From contig NZ_CP083239.1 of assembly GCF_022836935.1 (NCBI RefSeq), positions 1,296,001-1,360,000 of the forward strand: a stretch of DNA of 64,000 bases. The letters are read 5' to 3'. Positions within the stretch are counted from its first letter, which is position 1. Every line of letters starts with the position of its first letter. A program made the position numbers and the translations under genes. Under the pieces are notes generated by a model that saw nothing but the letters and a program-made list of their open reading frames with translations, did not search any database and was not told the DNA's origin. The DNA is from Ancylobacter polymorphus (GTDB lineage: Bacteria > Pseudomonadota > Alphaproteobacteria > Rhizobiales > Xanthobacteraceae). This document shows positions 44,033 through 53,445 of the stretch, in pieces.

Positions 44033-45154
44033 TCACGACCTTTCAGCCTTTCCCGGCAGATTCAGGTGGTAGCGGGTGTATCGGCGTTCCCCGGTTCGCG
44101 TCAGAGCTCCTTGTTCCACCATATCGTGCAGATCGCGCGTGGCGGTGGGGCGTGAGGTGCCGGTGATCGCGAGGTAGTTCTCCGCGCTCAGGCCGCCCGT
44201 GAAGCCGCCGGGGCCCTCGCGGAACAGGCGGGCGATCACCTTCTCCTGCCGTTCGTTCATCTTGTCGCGGAAGCGATCGTAAAAATGTGCCTTGGCGATG
44301 TAGAAGGCGACGCGATCGAGCGTTGTCTGCTGGGCCGCGATGATTGTTTCGGCGAAATAGACCAGCCAGCCCGTGACATCGAGCGTCCGCTGATGGTTCT
44401 CGAGCTGGTCGTAATAGGCCTTGCGATGCTGCTCGATGGTATGGGCGAGCGCGATCAGGGTCGGCTGCCCGATGTTCTGGGCGAGGGATTTTTCCGCCAA
44501 TGTCCGGCCGATGCGACCGTTGCCGTCCTCGAAGGGGTGGATGCTCTCGAAATAGAGATGTCCGATCCCGGCCCGGGTGAGTGCTGGCAAGGGCGTTCCA
44601 CCGTCCGGGGCCGAGCCTTTGAACCAGGCGAGATAGGCGGCCATCTCGTCCGGAACCCGAGAGGATGGCGGCGCCTCGAAATGCACGGTCGGCCGATCCT
44701 GGCGGCCATACACGATCTGCATCGCGTCTTCATGGCGACGGTAGCCGCCGATGGCCTCCAGATGCCGGCTATCCGCCATCAGCATGCGGTGCCAGCGGAA
44801 TAGCGTGTCGGCGTCGAGGGGATCGGCCCAGCTCCGATAGAGATCGACCATCATCTCCGCGATGCCCCGTTCCTTCGGCCTCACGTTGCGATTGTCGGTG
44901 TCGAGGCCGAGCTGACGGCGCAGGGAGGATTGCACGCTGAGGCGATCCAGCGCCTCCCCTTCGATCGCGCTGGTCTTGACCGCCTCGTCGCTGAGGAGTT
45001 CGATCCGCAGCAGGTCCCGCTCGTCATCGCTCACATGCCGGACCGCACCGATCACCTCGCCGGTGAGCAGCAGGAACCGCCGCTCCAGCGGTTCGAGGGC
45101 AACCGGATCATAGGCAAAATGCGGCCAGCCGTGCTGCGTCCAGTTCCACACCAT
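44033..45154 (-). CDS. class II Fic-domain protein with C-terminal winged helix
   Basis: 373 residues. The N-terminal inhibitory motif TSAIEG (61-66) fits (S/T)xxxE(G/N). The Fic catalytic loop is HPFEDGNGRIGR (206-217). The C-terminal part (about 290-365) is a winged-helix-like region (LSAENYLAITGTSRPTATRDLHDMVEQGAL). Such proteins AMPylate target proteins; the resident helix keeps them off until triggered. Convergent with the R-M-like module; its promoter at 45170-45223 has inverted repeats. Confidence 0.9.
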   Translation of the reverse strand: MVWNWTQHGWPHFAYDPVALEPLERRFLLLTGEVIGAVRHVSDDERDLLRIELLSDEAVKTSAIEGEALDRLSVQSSLRRQLGLDTDNRNVRPKERGIAEMMVDLYRSWADPLDADTLFRWHRMLMADSRHLEAIGGYRRHEDAMQIVYGRQDRPTVHFEAPPSSRVPDEMAAYLAWFKGSAPDGGTPLPALTRAGIGHLYFESIHPFEDGNGRIGRTLAEKSLAQNIGQPTLIALAHTIEQHRKAYYDQLENHQRTLDVTGWLVYFAETIIAAQQTTLDRVAFYIAKAHFYDRFRDKMNERQEKVIARLFREGPGGFTGGLSAENYLAITGTSRPTATRDLHDMVEQGALTRTGERRYTRYHLNLPGKAERS

Positions 45155-45496
45155 GAGCGGCAGAGTCTCCCGCTATAGCTCACATAATAGCGGATACGTG
45201 ATCGATAGATAGCCATCCTATCGCTCATGGCGGAGCCGCGCCATCGCGCCACGCAGGTTGATCGAGCGACCCCATCCCCATTTCCTGCGCTGGCACAGGG
45301 AGCATTGTTTCAAGCCGTGAAGCGGAGGCTTCCTATGAAGCTTCCGATAACCGGACAGCCGTTCCCGCCGTTCACCTGTCGTTGCACGCCACGCTGCGAC
45401 GCGGATCGAATCCTGTTGAACCGGCCTAATATCGGGCTCTTTTAATCATCCCCACCCGGGATGAGATCGTCAGGACCCCGGCACGTCGGGGTTGGC
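45155..45496. other. divergent region between Fic and trbB
   Basis: This holds the Fic operators and should hold the trb promoter. A frame at 45227-45445 has no recognised content and is not called. It is the right boundary of the cargo. Confidence 0.5.
45170..45223 (-). promoter_or_regulatory. inverted repeats upstream of first Fic gene
   Basis: CCGCTAT (45170-45176) with ATAGCGG (45187-45193), ten bases apart, and CGATAG (45203-45208) with CTATCG (45218-45223). They sit 16-70 bases before the Fic start. Autoregulation by the Fic winged helix is a reasonable guess. Confidence 0.5.
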
Positions 45497-46468
45497 ATGG
45501 CGGCAGCACATCATCATCAGGGTTTCGCCCGCGGCGCGCGGATGCTGCGCACGGCGCTGGGTCCGGCCATCGCCCGGCATCTGGAAGACTCGGCTGTCGT
45601 CGAGGTGATGTTGAACCCAGACGGGCGATTGTGGATCGACCGTCTCTCGGAGGGACTGTCCGACACCGGTGAGCGGCTTTTGCCTGCAGACGGCGAGCGC
45701 ATCGTGCGGCTCGTCGCGCATCATGTCGGCGCCGAGGTTCATGCGGGAGCCCCGCGCGTTTCAGCTGAGCTGCCCGAGACGGGAGAACGTTTCGAGGGAT
45801 TGTTGCCGCCGGTCGTGGCGGCGCCGACTTTCGCCATCCGCAAGCCCGCCGTCGCGGTGTTCACGCTCGAGGATTATGTCCGCGCCCGGATCATGTCCGC
45901 CGGACAGGCCGACGCGCTGCGCCATGGTGTTGTCTCTCGCGCCAACATTCTCGTCGCGGGCGGCACCTCGACGGGCAAGACCACTTTGACCAATGCGCTC
46001 CTCGCCGAGGTCGCGAAAACCTCCGATCGCGTTGTTCTCATCGAGGATACGCGCGAGTTGCAATGCGCTGCGCCGAACCTCGTTGCCCTGCGCACCAAGG
46101 ATGGAGCCGCTTCGCTCTCCGACCTTGTTCGCTCCGCGCTGCGGCTGCGTCCCGACCGCATCCCCATCGGCGAGGTGCGCGGCGCAGAGGCGCTCGACCT
46201 GCTCAAGGCGTGGGGCACTGGCCATCCCGGCGGCATCGGCACCATCCATGCCGGCAGTGCACTCGGCGCGCTGCGCCGGATGGAGCAACTCATCCAGGAA
46301 GCCGTCGTCACCGTCCCGCGCGCGCTGATCGCCGAGACCATCAATCTCGTGGCCGTGCTCGCGGGCCGCGGTGCGGCGCGCCGGCTCACCGAACTCGCCC
46401 ATGTCGAGGGCCTCGGCCCCGATGGCGACTACCGCGTCACCCCTGCTTTCACCGGAGATCCCTCATGA
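45497..46468 (+). CDS. trbB: TrbB (VirB11-type) secretion ATPase
   Basis: 323 residues from ATG 45497 (ATG 45461 also open). The family start is [32 protein letters not shown]. Walker A is GGTSTGKT (155-162); LIEDTRELQ and the GTIHAGS sequence (His box) follow. It is the hexameric cytoplasmic ATPase driving channel assembly. First gene of the trb operon; four-base overlap with trbC. Confidence 0.95.
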   Translation: MAAAHHHQGFARGARMLRTALGPAIARHLEDSAVVEVMLNPDGRLWIDRLSEGLSDTGERLLPADGERIVRLVAHHVGAEVHAGAPRVSAELPETGERFEGLLPPVVAAPTFAIRKPAVAVFTLEDYVRARIMSAGQADALRHGVVSRANILVAGGTSTGKTTLTNALLAEVAKTSDRVVLIEDTRELQCAAPNLVALRTKDGAASLSDLVRSALRLRPDRIPIGEVRGAEALDLLKAWGTGHPGGIGTIHAGSALGALRRMEQLIQEAVVTVPRALIAETINLVAVLAGRGAARRLTELAHVEGLGPDGDYRVTPAFTGDPS

Positions 46469-46797
46469 TCCGATCGCTCCATCGCGCCCGTAGCGCCGCC
46501 CGCTTGGCCGTGTCTGCCACCTGCATCAGCCTGATGGCCATGGCCAGCGCTCATGCCTCCGGCTCCTCCATGCCGTGGGAGGCGCCGCTGCAATCCATCC
46601 TTCAATCGATCGAAGGGCCGGTCGCCAAGATCATCGCCGTCATTGTCATCATCTCGACCGGGCTGGCGCTGGCCTTCGGCGACACGTCGGGCGGCTTCCG
46701 CCGGCTGATCCAGATCGTGTTCGGCCTGTCGATCGCCTTCGCCGCCTCGAGCTTCTTCCTGTCCTTCTTCTCCTTCGGCGGCGGAGCGCTCGTCTGA
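46465..46797 (+). CDS. trbC: TrbC (VirB2-type) pilin
   Basis: 110 residues with a long signal peptide (about 1-34) and two membrane segments (IAVIVIISTGLALAF and IVFGLSIAFAASSFFLSFF). After export TraF would trim and cyclise it into the conjugative pilus. Overlaps trbB by four bases and trbD by one. Confidence 0.9.
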   Translation: MIRSLHRARSAARLAVSATCISLMAMASAHASGSSMPWEAPLQSILQSIEGPVAKIIAVIVIISTGLALAFGDTSGGFRRLIQIVFGLSIAFAASSFFLSFFSFGGGALV

Positions 46798-47066
46798 TGG
46801 CGGAGCCGATCGACGTCCCCGGCTTCAGCGTTCAGGTCCACCGGGCGCTGACCGAGCCGATCCTGCTCGGCGGGGCGCCGCGTGCCATCGCCATCGTCAA
46901 TGGCACGCTCGCCGGGGCCGTGGGTCTCGGCCTGCGCCTGTGGCTGGTCGGCCTCGCCATCGGAATGATCGGCCATGTCGCGGCGATGTGGGCGGCGAAG
47001 CGTGATCCGCTTTTCGTCGAGGTGGTGCGTCGGCATCTGCGCATCCCCGCGCATCTCTCGGTCTGA
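46797..47066 (+). CDS. trbD: TrbD (VirB3-type) membrane protein
   Basis: 89 residues, short N-terminal VPGFSVQVHRALTEPILLGGAPR then two hydrophobic segments. VirB3-like inner-membrane part of the channel. It shares one base with trbC and is followed by trbE. Confidence 0.9.
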   Translation: MAEPIDVPGFSVQVHRALTEPILLGGAPRAIAIVNGTLAGAVGLGLRLWLVGLAIGMIGHVAAMWAAKRDPLFVEVVRRHLRIPAHLSV

Positions 47067-47079
47067 GCGGGGTGCCATT

Positions 47080-49518
47080 ATGATGAACCTCGCCGAGTAT
47101 CGCAGCCGCAACCGCCGCCTTGCCGATTTCCTGCCCTGGGCGGCACTGGTCGCGCCCGGCATCGTGCTGAACAAGGACGGCTCGTTCCAGCGCACGGCGC
47201 GTTTTCGCGGGCCGGACCTCGACAGCGCCGTGCCAGCCGAGCTCGTCGCGGTCGCCGGGCGGCTAAATAACGCCTTTCGTCGCCTCGGCTCGGGTTGGGC
47301 GATATTCGTGGAGGCGCAGCGCCATGCCGCCGCGACCTATCCGGCGAGCACCTTCCCCGATGCCGCCTCCGCTTTGGTCGATGCCGAGCGGCGGGCCGAC
47401 TTTGAAGAAGCCGGAAGCCATTTCGAGTCGAGCTACTTCCTGACCTTCACCTTCCTCCCGCCGGCCGAGGATGCCGCGCGCACCGAAGGCTGGCTTTATG
47501 AAGGGCGGGACAAGGCGGGTCTCGATCCCCATGAGACGTTGCGCGGCTTTGCCGACCGGACCGATCGGCTCCTCAACCTCATCGATGCCTTCATGCCGGA
47601 ATGCCGCTGGCTCGATGACGGCGAGACGCTGACCTACCTGCATGGCTGCGTCTCGACGCAGCGGCACCGTGTCCGCGTGCCAGAGACGCCGATCTATCTC
47701 GACGCGCTGCTTCCCGATCAGCCGCTCACCGGCGGGCTGGACCCGCGCCTTGGCGACCAGCATCTGCGGGTGCTGACCATTACCGGCTTTCCCACGGTGA
47801 CGACGCCCGGCCTGCTCGATGAGCTGAACCGGCTGGCCTTTCCGTATCGCTGGTCCACCCGCGCTATCCTGCTCGACAAGGCGGACGCCGTTCGGCTGCT
47901 GACCAGGATCCGCCGCCAGTGGTTCGCCAAGCGCAAATCCATCGCCGCCATCCTGAAGGAGGTGATGACCAACGAGGCATCCGTCCTCGTGGACTCGGAT
48001 GCCGCGAACAAGGCTGAAGATGCCGACCTCGCCCTGCAGGAGCTCGGGGCGGATCACGCCGGCATCGCCTATGTCACCGCGACAGTGACCGTGTGGGATG
48101 CCGATCCGCGCATCGCCGACGAGAAGCTGCGACGGGTCGAGAAGGCCATCCAGGGCCGCGACTTCACGGTGATGACCGAGACCATCAATGCCGTCGACGC
48201 CTGGCTCGGGTCTTTGCCCGGCCACGTCTATGCCAATGTCCGCCAGCCGCCGATCTCGACGCTCAATCTCGCCCACATGATCCCGCTGTCAGCAGTGTGG
48301 GCCGGCGAGAGCCGCGACGCGCATTTCGATGCACCGCCGCTGCTTTTCGGCAAGACCGAGGGCTCGACTCCGTTCCGGTTCTGCCTCCATGTGGGCGATG
48401 TCGGCCATACCCTCGTCGTGGGCCCCACCGGCGCGGGCAAGTCCGTGCTGCTGGCGCTGATGGCGTTGCAGTTCCGGCGCTACGCCGGTGCGCAGGTGTT
48501 TGCCTTCGACTTCGGGGGCTCGATCCGTGCCGCGGCGCTCGCCATGGGCGGGGACTGGCACGATCTCGGTGGCGGGCTCAGCGAGGGCAGCGCGGAGAGC
48601 GTTTCGCTCCAGCCGCTTGCGCGCATCGATGAAGCTGCCGAGCGCGCTTGGGCCGCAGACTGGCTTACTGCCATCCTCACCCGCGAAGGTATTCCCATCA
48701 CGCCGCAGGTGAAGGAGCACATCTGGACGGCGTTGACCTCGCTCGCCTCGGCGCCGGTCGAGGAGCGCACCCTCACAGGCCTCTGCGTCCTCCTGCAGTC
48801 CAACGACCTGAAGCAGGCACTGCGTCCCTATTGCCTCGGCGCGGCATGGGGCCGGCTGCTTGACGCCGAGAGCGAGCATCTGGGCTCAGCCACCGTCCAG
48901 GCCTTCGAGACGGAAGGTCTGATCGGCATGGAGGCCGCGCCGGCGGTGCTGGCTTATCTGTTCCACCGGATCGAGGACCGGCTCGACGGATCTCCGACCC
49001 TCATCATCATCGATGAGGGCTGGCTGGCGCTGGACGATGAGGGCTTCGCCGGCCAGTTGCGGGAGTGGCTGAAGACGCTGCGCAAGAAGAACGCCTCCGT
49101 CATTTTCGCTACGCAATCGCTCTCAGATATCGACGGCTCGGCGATCGCGCCCGCGATCATTGAAAGCTGCCCCACGAGGCTCTTGCTCCCCAATGAGCGG
49201 GCCATCGAGCCGCAGATCACCGCCATCTATCGCCGCTTCGGCCTGAACGACCGCCAGATCGAGATCCTCGCGCGGGCGACCCCGAAGCGCGACTACTATT
49301 GCCAGTCGCGGCGCGGCAACCGGCTGTTTGAGCTCGGCCTCAGCGAGGTCGCGCTGGCGCTGTGCGCTGCATCCTCCAAGACCGACCAGCAGGCCGTCGA
49401 CAAGGTCTTCGCCGCGCACGGTCGCGACGGCTTCCTGGACGCTTGGCTGCGTCATCGCGGCCTCGGCTGGGCCGCCGACCTCATTCCCAACCTCACCAAT
49501 CTGGAGACGCAGCCATGA
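47080..49518 (+). CDS. trbE: TrbE (VirB4-type) ATPase
   Basis: 812 residues; Walker A GPTGAGKS (448-455), Walker B LIIIDEGWLAL near residue 645, and KNASVIFATQSL. VirB4-type motor for pilus biogenesis and transfer. ATG 47080 starts MMNLAEYRSRNRRLADFLP, the family N-terminus; the longer frame from 46975 runs through trbD. Overlaps trbJ by four bases. Confidence 0.95.
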   Translation: MMNLAEYRSRNRRLADFLPWAALVAPGIVLNKDGSFQRTARFRGPDLDSAVPAELVAVAGRLNNAFRRLGSGWAIFVEAQRHAAATYPASTFPDAASALVDAERRADFEEAGSHFESSYFLTFTFLPPAEDAARTEGWLYEGRDKAGLDPHETLRGFADRTDRLLNLIDAFMPECRWLDDGETLTYLHGCVSTQRHRVRVPETPIYLDALLPDQPLTGGLDPRLGDQHLRVLTITGFPTVTTPGLLDELNRLAFPYRWSTRAILLDKADAVRLLTRIRRQWFAKRKSIAAILKEVMTNEASVLVDSDAANKAEDADLALQELGADHAGIAYVTATVTVWDADPRIADEKLRRVEKAIQGRDFTVMTETINAVDAWLGSLPGHVYANVRQPPISTLNLAHMIPLSAVWAGESRDAHFDAPPLLFGKTEGSTPFRFCLHVGDVGHTLVVGPTGAGKSVLLALMALQFRRYAGAQVFAFDFGGSIRAAALAMGGDWHDLGGGLSEGSAESVSLQPLARIDEAAERAWAADWLTAILTREGIPITPQVKEHIWTALTSLASAPVEERTLTGLCVLLQSNDLKQALRPYCLGAAWGRLLDAESEHLGSATVQAFETEGLIGMEAAPAVLAYLFHRIEDRLDGSPTLIIIDEGWLALDDEGFAGQLREWLKTLRKKNASVIFATQSLSDIDGSAIAPAIIESCPTRLLLPNERAIEPQITAIYRRFGLNDRQIEILARATPKRDYYCQSRRGNRLFELGLSEVALALCAASSKTDQQAVDKVFAAHGRDGFLDAWLRHRGLGWAADLIPNLTNLETQP

Positions 49519-50267
49519 CGCTGTCCCGTCCGCGCGCGCTCACCGTCGCCGTCGCGCTTCTGTCCGCGTCGCTCGCCCTCGCACCCGTGCTGTCCCCGCC
49601 CGCGCAGGCCCTCACGGTCTATGATCCCTGGAACTACGCGGAGAACATGATATCGGCGGCGCGGGCGCTGGAGCAGATCAACAACCAGATCACCTCGCTG
49701 CAGAACGAAGCGCAAATGCTGATCAACCAGGCGCGCAATCTCGCCAGCCTGCCGCATTCCTCGTTGCTGCAGATCCAGCAATCGGTCCAGCGCACCCAGC
49801 AGTTGCTCGGGCAGGCGCAGAGCATCGCTTTCGATGTCGGCCAGATCGACCAGGCCTTCCAGCAGCGCTATGGCAATATCCCGCTCTCGGCCTCCGATGC
49901 CGATCTCGTCGCCGGTGCGCGCTCGCGCTGGCAGACCACGGTAGGGGGCTTGCAGGATGCGCTGCGGGTGCAGGCCGGCGTCGTCGGCAATGTCGACGCC
50001 AACAAGGCCGAGATGGCGACCCTCGTCGGCCAGAGCCAGGGTGCCACGGGCGCGCTTCAGGCCACGCAGGCCGGCAACCAGTTACTCGCCCTGCAGTCGC
50101 AGCAGCTTTCCGACCTGATCGCGGTGATGTCCGCCAATGGGCGCGCCGCGGCGCTCTCCGAGGCGGAACGCGCGACCGCCGCCGAGCAGGGACGCGAGCA
50201 GCGCCGGCGCTTCCTCACCCCGGGCGCCGGCTACCAGGCCGGCACTGCCCGCATGTTCAGCAACTGA
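49515..50267 (+). CDS. trbJ: TrbJ (VirB5-type) protein
   Basis: 250 residues: signal peptide (about 1-33, ending AQA), then TVYDPWNYAENMISAARALEQINNQI and Gln-rich helices (QIQQSVQRTQQLLGQAQS). VirB5-like minor pilus component. Coupled to trbE by a four-base overlap. Confidence 0.9.
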   Translation: MTLSRPRALTVAVALLSASLALAPVLSPPAQALTVYDPWNYAENMISAARALEQINNQITSLQNEAQMLINQARNLASLPHSSLLQIQQSVQRTQQLLGQAQSIAFDVGQIDQAFQQRYGNIPLSASDADLVAGARSRWQTTVGGLQDALRVQAGVVGNVDANKAEMATLVGQSQGATGALQATQAGNQLLALQSQQLSDLIAVMSANGRAAALSEAERATAAEQGREQRRRFLTPGAGYQAGTARMFSN

Positions 50268-50278
50268 CGGAGGCGAAC

Positions 50279-50548
50279 ATGGACGCAGCCATGCTGGCCC
50301 GGCTCGGCGCGGTGATCTTCGTAGCCATCGCCGGCATGGCGGCGGTTCTTGAGATGAGCCGGGAGGAGAAGGCGCCGGAGCCTTCACCCATTCGGACGGT
50401 CGAGGCCGAGCGCGATCCTTTGCGCGATGAGCAGCAGCGGTGTCAGCAGCTTGGAGAAGCCGCCGCGCAGGACGCCGCATGCCTGAAGGTCTGGGCGCAG
50501 ACGCGCGACCGCTTTCTCGGCCGTCCCGCGACGACTGAAGGCCACTGA
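50279..50548 (+). CDS. TrbK-alt-like entry exclusion protein
   Basis: 89 residues with one N-terminal membrane segment (MLARLGAVIFVAIAGMAAVLEM) and a charged, Cys-containing tail (QQRCQQLGEAAAQDAACLKVW). Its place between trbJ and trbL fits TrbK-alt, which blocks redundant mating; it lacks a clear lipobox. Starts 11 bases after trbJ and ends one base before trbL. Confidence 0.8.
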   Translation: MDAAMLARLGAVIFVAIAGMAAVLEMSREEKAPEPSPIRTVEAERDPLRDEQQRCQQLGEAAAQDAACLKVWAQTRDRFLGRPATTEGH

Positions 50549-50549
50549 G

Positions 50550-51779
50550 ATGGGCGGCACCGGCGTCATCGACACTTTCCTGGGTGTCTTCACCTCCTAT
50601 ATCGACAGCGGCTTCGGCCTGCTGGGCGGCGAGGTCGCCTTCATCGCCACCACGCTCATCGTCATCGACGTGACGCTGGCGGCGCTGTTCTGGTCGTGGG
50701 GCGCTGATGACGACATCATCGCCCGGCTCATCAAGAAGACGCTGTTCGTCGGCGTCTTCGCCTACATCATCGGCAACTGGAACACCCTCGCCCGCATCGT
50801 CTTCGAGAGCTTCGCCGGGCTTGGGCTGAAGGGATCGGGCACGGCATTTTCCGTCAGCGACCTCATGCGTCCGGGCAAGGTGGCCCAGACCGGGCTCGAT
50901 GCTGGTCGGCCGCTGCTCGAGTCCATCTCCGATTTGATGGGCTGGGTCGCCTTCTTCGAGAACTTCATCCAGATCGCCTGCCTGCTGTTTGCCTGGGCGC
51001 TGGTGCTGCTCTCCTTCTTCATCCTCGCGGTGCAGCTCTTCGTCACCCTGATCGAGTTCAAGCTGACCACGCTCGCCGGCTTCGTGCTGATCCCCTTCGG
51101 CCTGTTCGGCAAGACCGCCTTCATGGCCGAACGGGTGCTCGGCAATGTCGTGTCCTCCGGCATCAAGGTCATGGTGCTCGCCGTCATCATCGGCATCGGC
51201 TCCACCCTGTTTGGCCAGTTCACCGCCGGCTTCGGTGGTCAGACGCCAACCATCGATGACGCCATGGCCATCGTGCTGGCTGCTCTGTCCCTGCTCGGTC
51301 TCGGCATCTTCGGTCCCGGCATTGCCGCCGGCCTTGTCTCCGGTGGTCCGCAGCTGAGCGCGGGGGCCGCGGTCGGCACCGGCCTCGCTGCCGGTGGCGC
51401 CATGCTGGCCGCCGGCGGTGCTGCCAGCCTCGCCGTCCGAGGCGGCGGAGCGGCGCTCTCCGCGACGGCGGCCGCGGCGCGGGGTGGCGCAACGGCCTAT
51501 AGCCTCGGTTCCGCCGGCCAGTCCGGCATGGCGGGTGTCGCCTCAGGTCTCGGTGGCGTCGCGCGAGCCGCGGGCTCTGCCGCCGTGTCACCGCTCGCGA
51601 ACGCCGTCAGCGGTACGGCCTCAGCCTCCTCCGCCGGTGACGTGCCCGACTGGGCCAAGCGCATGAAGCGCGGCCAGTCGCTTCGCCACGGCGTCTCCGC
51701 CGCCGCCCATGCTGTGCGCTCCGGTGACAGCCATGCCGGCGGCTCTTCCGTCTCCCTCAGCGAGAGCGACCGCTCATGA
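50550..51779 (+). CDS. trbL: TrbL (VirB6-type) channel protein
   Basis: 409 residues; several membrane segments in the first 270 residues, then a long Gly/Ala-rich region and a polar tail (SGDSHAGGSSVSLSES). VirB6-like polytopic inner-membrane channel. Starts one base after the preceding stop; overlaps trbF by four bases. Confidence 0.9.
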   Translation: MGGTGVIDTFLGVFTSYIDSGFGLLGGEVAFIATTLIVIDVTLAALFWSWGADDDIIARLIKKTLFVGVFAYIIGNWNTLARIVFESFAGLGLKGSGTAFSVSDLMRPGKVAQTGLDAGRPLLESISDLMGWVAFFENFIQIACLLFAWALVLLSFFILAVQLFVTLIEFKLTTLAGFVLIPFGLFGKTAFMAERVLGNVVSSGIKVMVLAVIIGIGSTLFGQFTAGFGGQTPTIDDAMAIVLAALSLLGLGIFGPGIAAGLVSGGPQLSAGAAVGTGLAAGGAMLAAGGAASLAVRGGGAALSATAAAARGGATAYSLGSAGQSGMAGVASGLGGVARAAGSAAVSPLANAVSGTASASSAGDVPDWAKRMKRGQSLRHGVSAAAHAVRSGDSHAGGSSVSLSESDRS

Positions 51780-52465
51780 GCCTCTTCAAGCGACCCGCGA
51801 CACATTACGGCACCTCGCCCGAGCCCGTCACGCCCTATCAGAAGGCGGCCCAGGTCTGGGACGAGCGTATCGGCTCGGCCCGTGTGCAGGCGAAGAACTG
51901 GCGACTGATGGCCTTTGGCAGTCTGTTGCTCTCGGCCGGCTTTGCCTCGGCGCTGATCTGGCAGTCGACGCGGGGCACCGTCGTGCCCTGGGTGGTCGAG
52001 GTCGATCGTCTCGGCCAGACGCAGGCCGTTGGACCCGCCACCGGCGATTATCGCCCCACCGATCCGCAGATTGCCTGGCATCTCGCCCGCTTCATCGAGC
52101 AGGTGCGCAGCCTGCCGGCCGATCCCGTTATCGTGCGGCAGAACTGGCTCAGGGCCTATGAATTCACCACAGATCGGGGCGCCGCCGCGCTCAACGATTA
52201 TGCCCGCGCCAACGATCCTTTTACCCGGGTCGGCAAGCAGCAGATCGCCGTCGAGGTCTCCAGCGTGATCCGGGCCTCGCCCGATTCCTTCCGTCTCGCC
52301 TGGGTTGAGCGGCGCTACGAGAACGGCCAGCTCGCCGCCACCGAGCGCTGGAGCGCGATCTTGACCCTCGTGATCCAGCCGCCGCACGATGCCGAGCGCC
52401 TGCGTACCAATCCCCTTGGCATCTATGTCAACGCCATCAGCTGGTCGCGGGAGATGAGCCAGTGA
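51776..52465 (+). CDS. trbF: TrbF (VirB8-type) protein
   Basis: 229 residues with one membrane segment near residue 42-60 (FGSLLLSAGFASALIW) and a periplasmic VirB8 domain (WVVEVDRLGQTQAV, ITLVIQPP region). Assembly scaffold of the channel. Four-base overlaps on both sides. Confidence 0.9.
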   Translation: MSLFKRPATHYGTSPEPVTPYQKAAQVWDERIGSARVQAKNWRLMAFGSLLLSAGFASALIWQSTRGTVVPWVVEVDRLGQTQAVGPATGDYRPTDPQIAWHLARFIEQVRSLPADPVIVRQNWLRAYEFTTDRGAAALNDYARANDPFTRVGKQQIAVEVSSVIRASPDSFRLAWVERRYENGQLAATERWSAILTLVIQPPHDAERLRTNPLGIYVNAISWSREMSQ

Positions 52466-53445
52466 AAACGTCGATCCGTAAATCCGCATCTCCGGCTCTG
52501 TGCCGATCCGCCTTTGCGGTTCTCCTGCTCTCGGCAACCGCGCTTGGCGGCTGCGCATCGGCACCGAAGCCGCCACAGATCAGCTATGACAGTGAGGTGC
52601 CGGCGCTGCCGACGGCGCCGACAGTGGTTGCGGATGACCGGCCGCGGCCGCTCCACACGCCGCCCGCCTGGACGCCGGCCAAGGGCGGCACGGATGCGAA
52701 AACACCGGTTGCCCGCGTCGAGAACGCCAACGCGGCTGCGCGGGTCGAGCCGCGCCGCGAGGGCTATTACAACGCCATCCAGATCTACCCCTGGAGCGAG
52801 GGCGCGCTCTATCAGGTCTATGCCGCGCCCGGCCAGATCACCAACATCGCGCTGGAGCCGGGCGAGAGCCTGACCGGCAGCGGGCCGATCGCGGCAGGCG
52901 ATACCGCGCGCTGGATCATCGGCGACACCGAGAGCGGCGAAGGGGCGAACCGGCGCGTGCATGTGCTGGTGAAGCCGACGCGGGCGGACATCTCCACGAA
53001 TCTTGTCATCACCACCGACCGGCGCAGCTACATGATCGAACTGCGCGCCGGCGAGAAACCCTATATGCCGGCCGTCGCCTGGGCCTATCCGCAGGTTCCG
53101 GGAGCGCAGCGCCCCATTGTTCCGCCGACGCCGGTCATCCCGAATTTCGCGGCCCGCAACTATCGCTATGCGCTTACCGGCGACACGCCGCCCTGGCGGC
53201 CAATCGCTGTCTATGACGACGGACGCAAGGTCTATGTCGAGTTCCCGCGCGGCATCGTTCAGGGCGAGATGCCGCCTCTCTTCGTAATCGGCGCGGATGG
53301 CGAAGCCCAGATCGTCAATAGCCGCATCCACCAGAACATCCTGATCGTCGACCGGCTGTTCGGCGCGGCCGAGCTGCGCCTCGGTGGCGGCGAGCGTCCG
53401 CAGAAGGTGCGGATCGAGCGTACGGACGGGAGGCCGGCATCATGA
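52462..53445 (+). CDS. trbG: TrbG (VirB9-type) outer-membrane-associated protein
   Basis: 327 residues. Signal with lipobox LGGC (LLLSATALGGCASAPKPP), so likely lipid-anchored; then a VirB9/CagX domain (YNAIQIYPWSEGALYQVYAAPGQITNIALEPGE, NLVITTDRRSYMIELRAG). Part of the outer-membrane core. Overlaps neighbours by four bases. Confidence 0.9.
   Translation: MKTSIRKSASPALCRSAFAVLLLSATALGGCASAPKPPQISYDSEVPALPTAPTVVADDRPRPLHTPPAWTPAKGGTDAKTPVARVENANAAARVEPRREGYYNAIQIYPWSEGALYQVYAAPGQITNIALEPGESLTGSGPIAAGDTARWIIGDTESGEGANRRVHVLVKPTRADISTNLVITTDRRSYMIELRAGEKPYMPAVAWAYPQVPGAQRPIVPPTPVIPNFAARNYRYALTGDTPPWRPIAVYDDGRKVYVEFPRGIVQGEMPPLFVIGADGEAQIVNSRIHQNILIVDRLFGAAELRLGGGERPQKVRIERTDGRPAS

Noticed and set aside
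45227..45445. 72-residue frame before trbB
   Set aside because: No motif, runs through the region where the trb promoter is expected.
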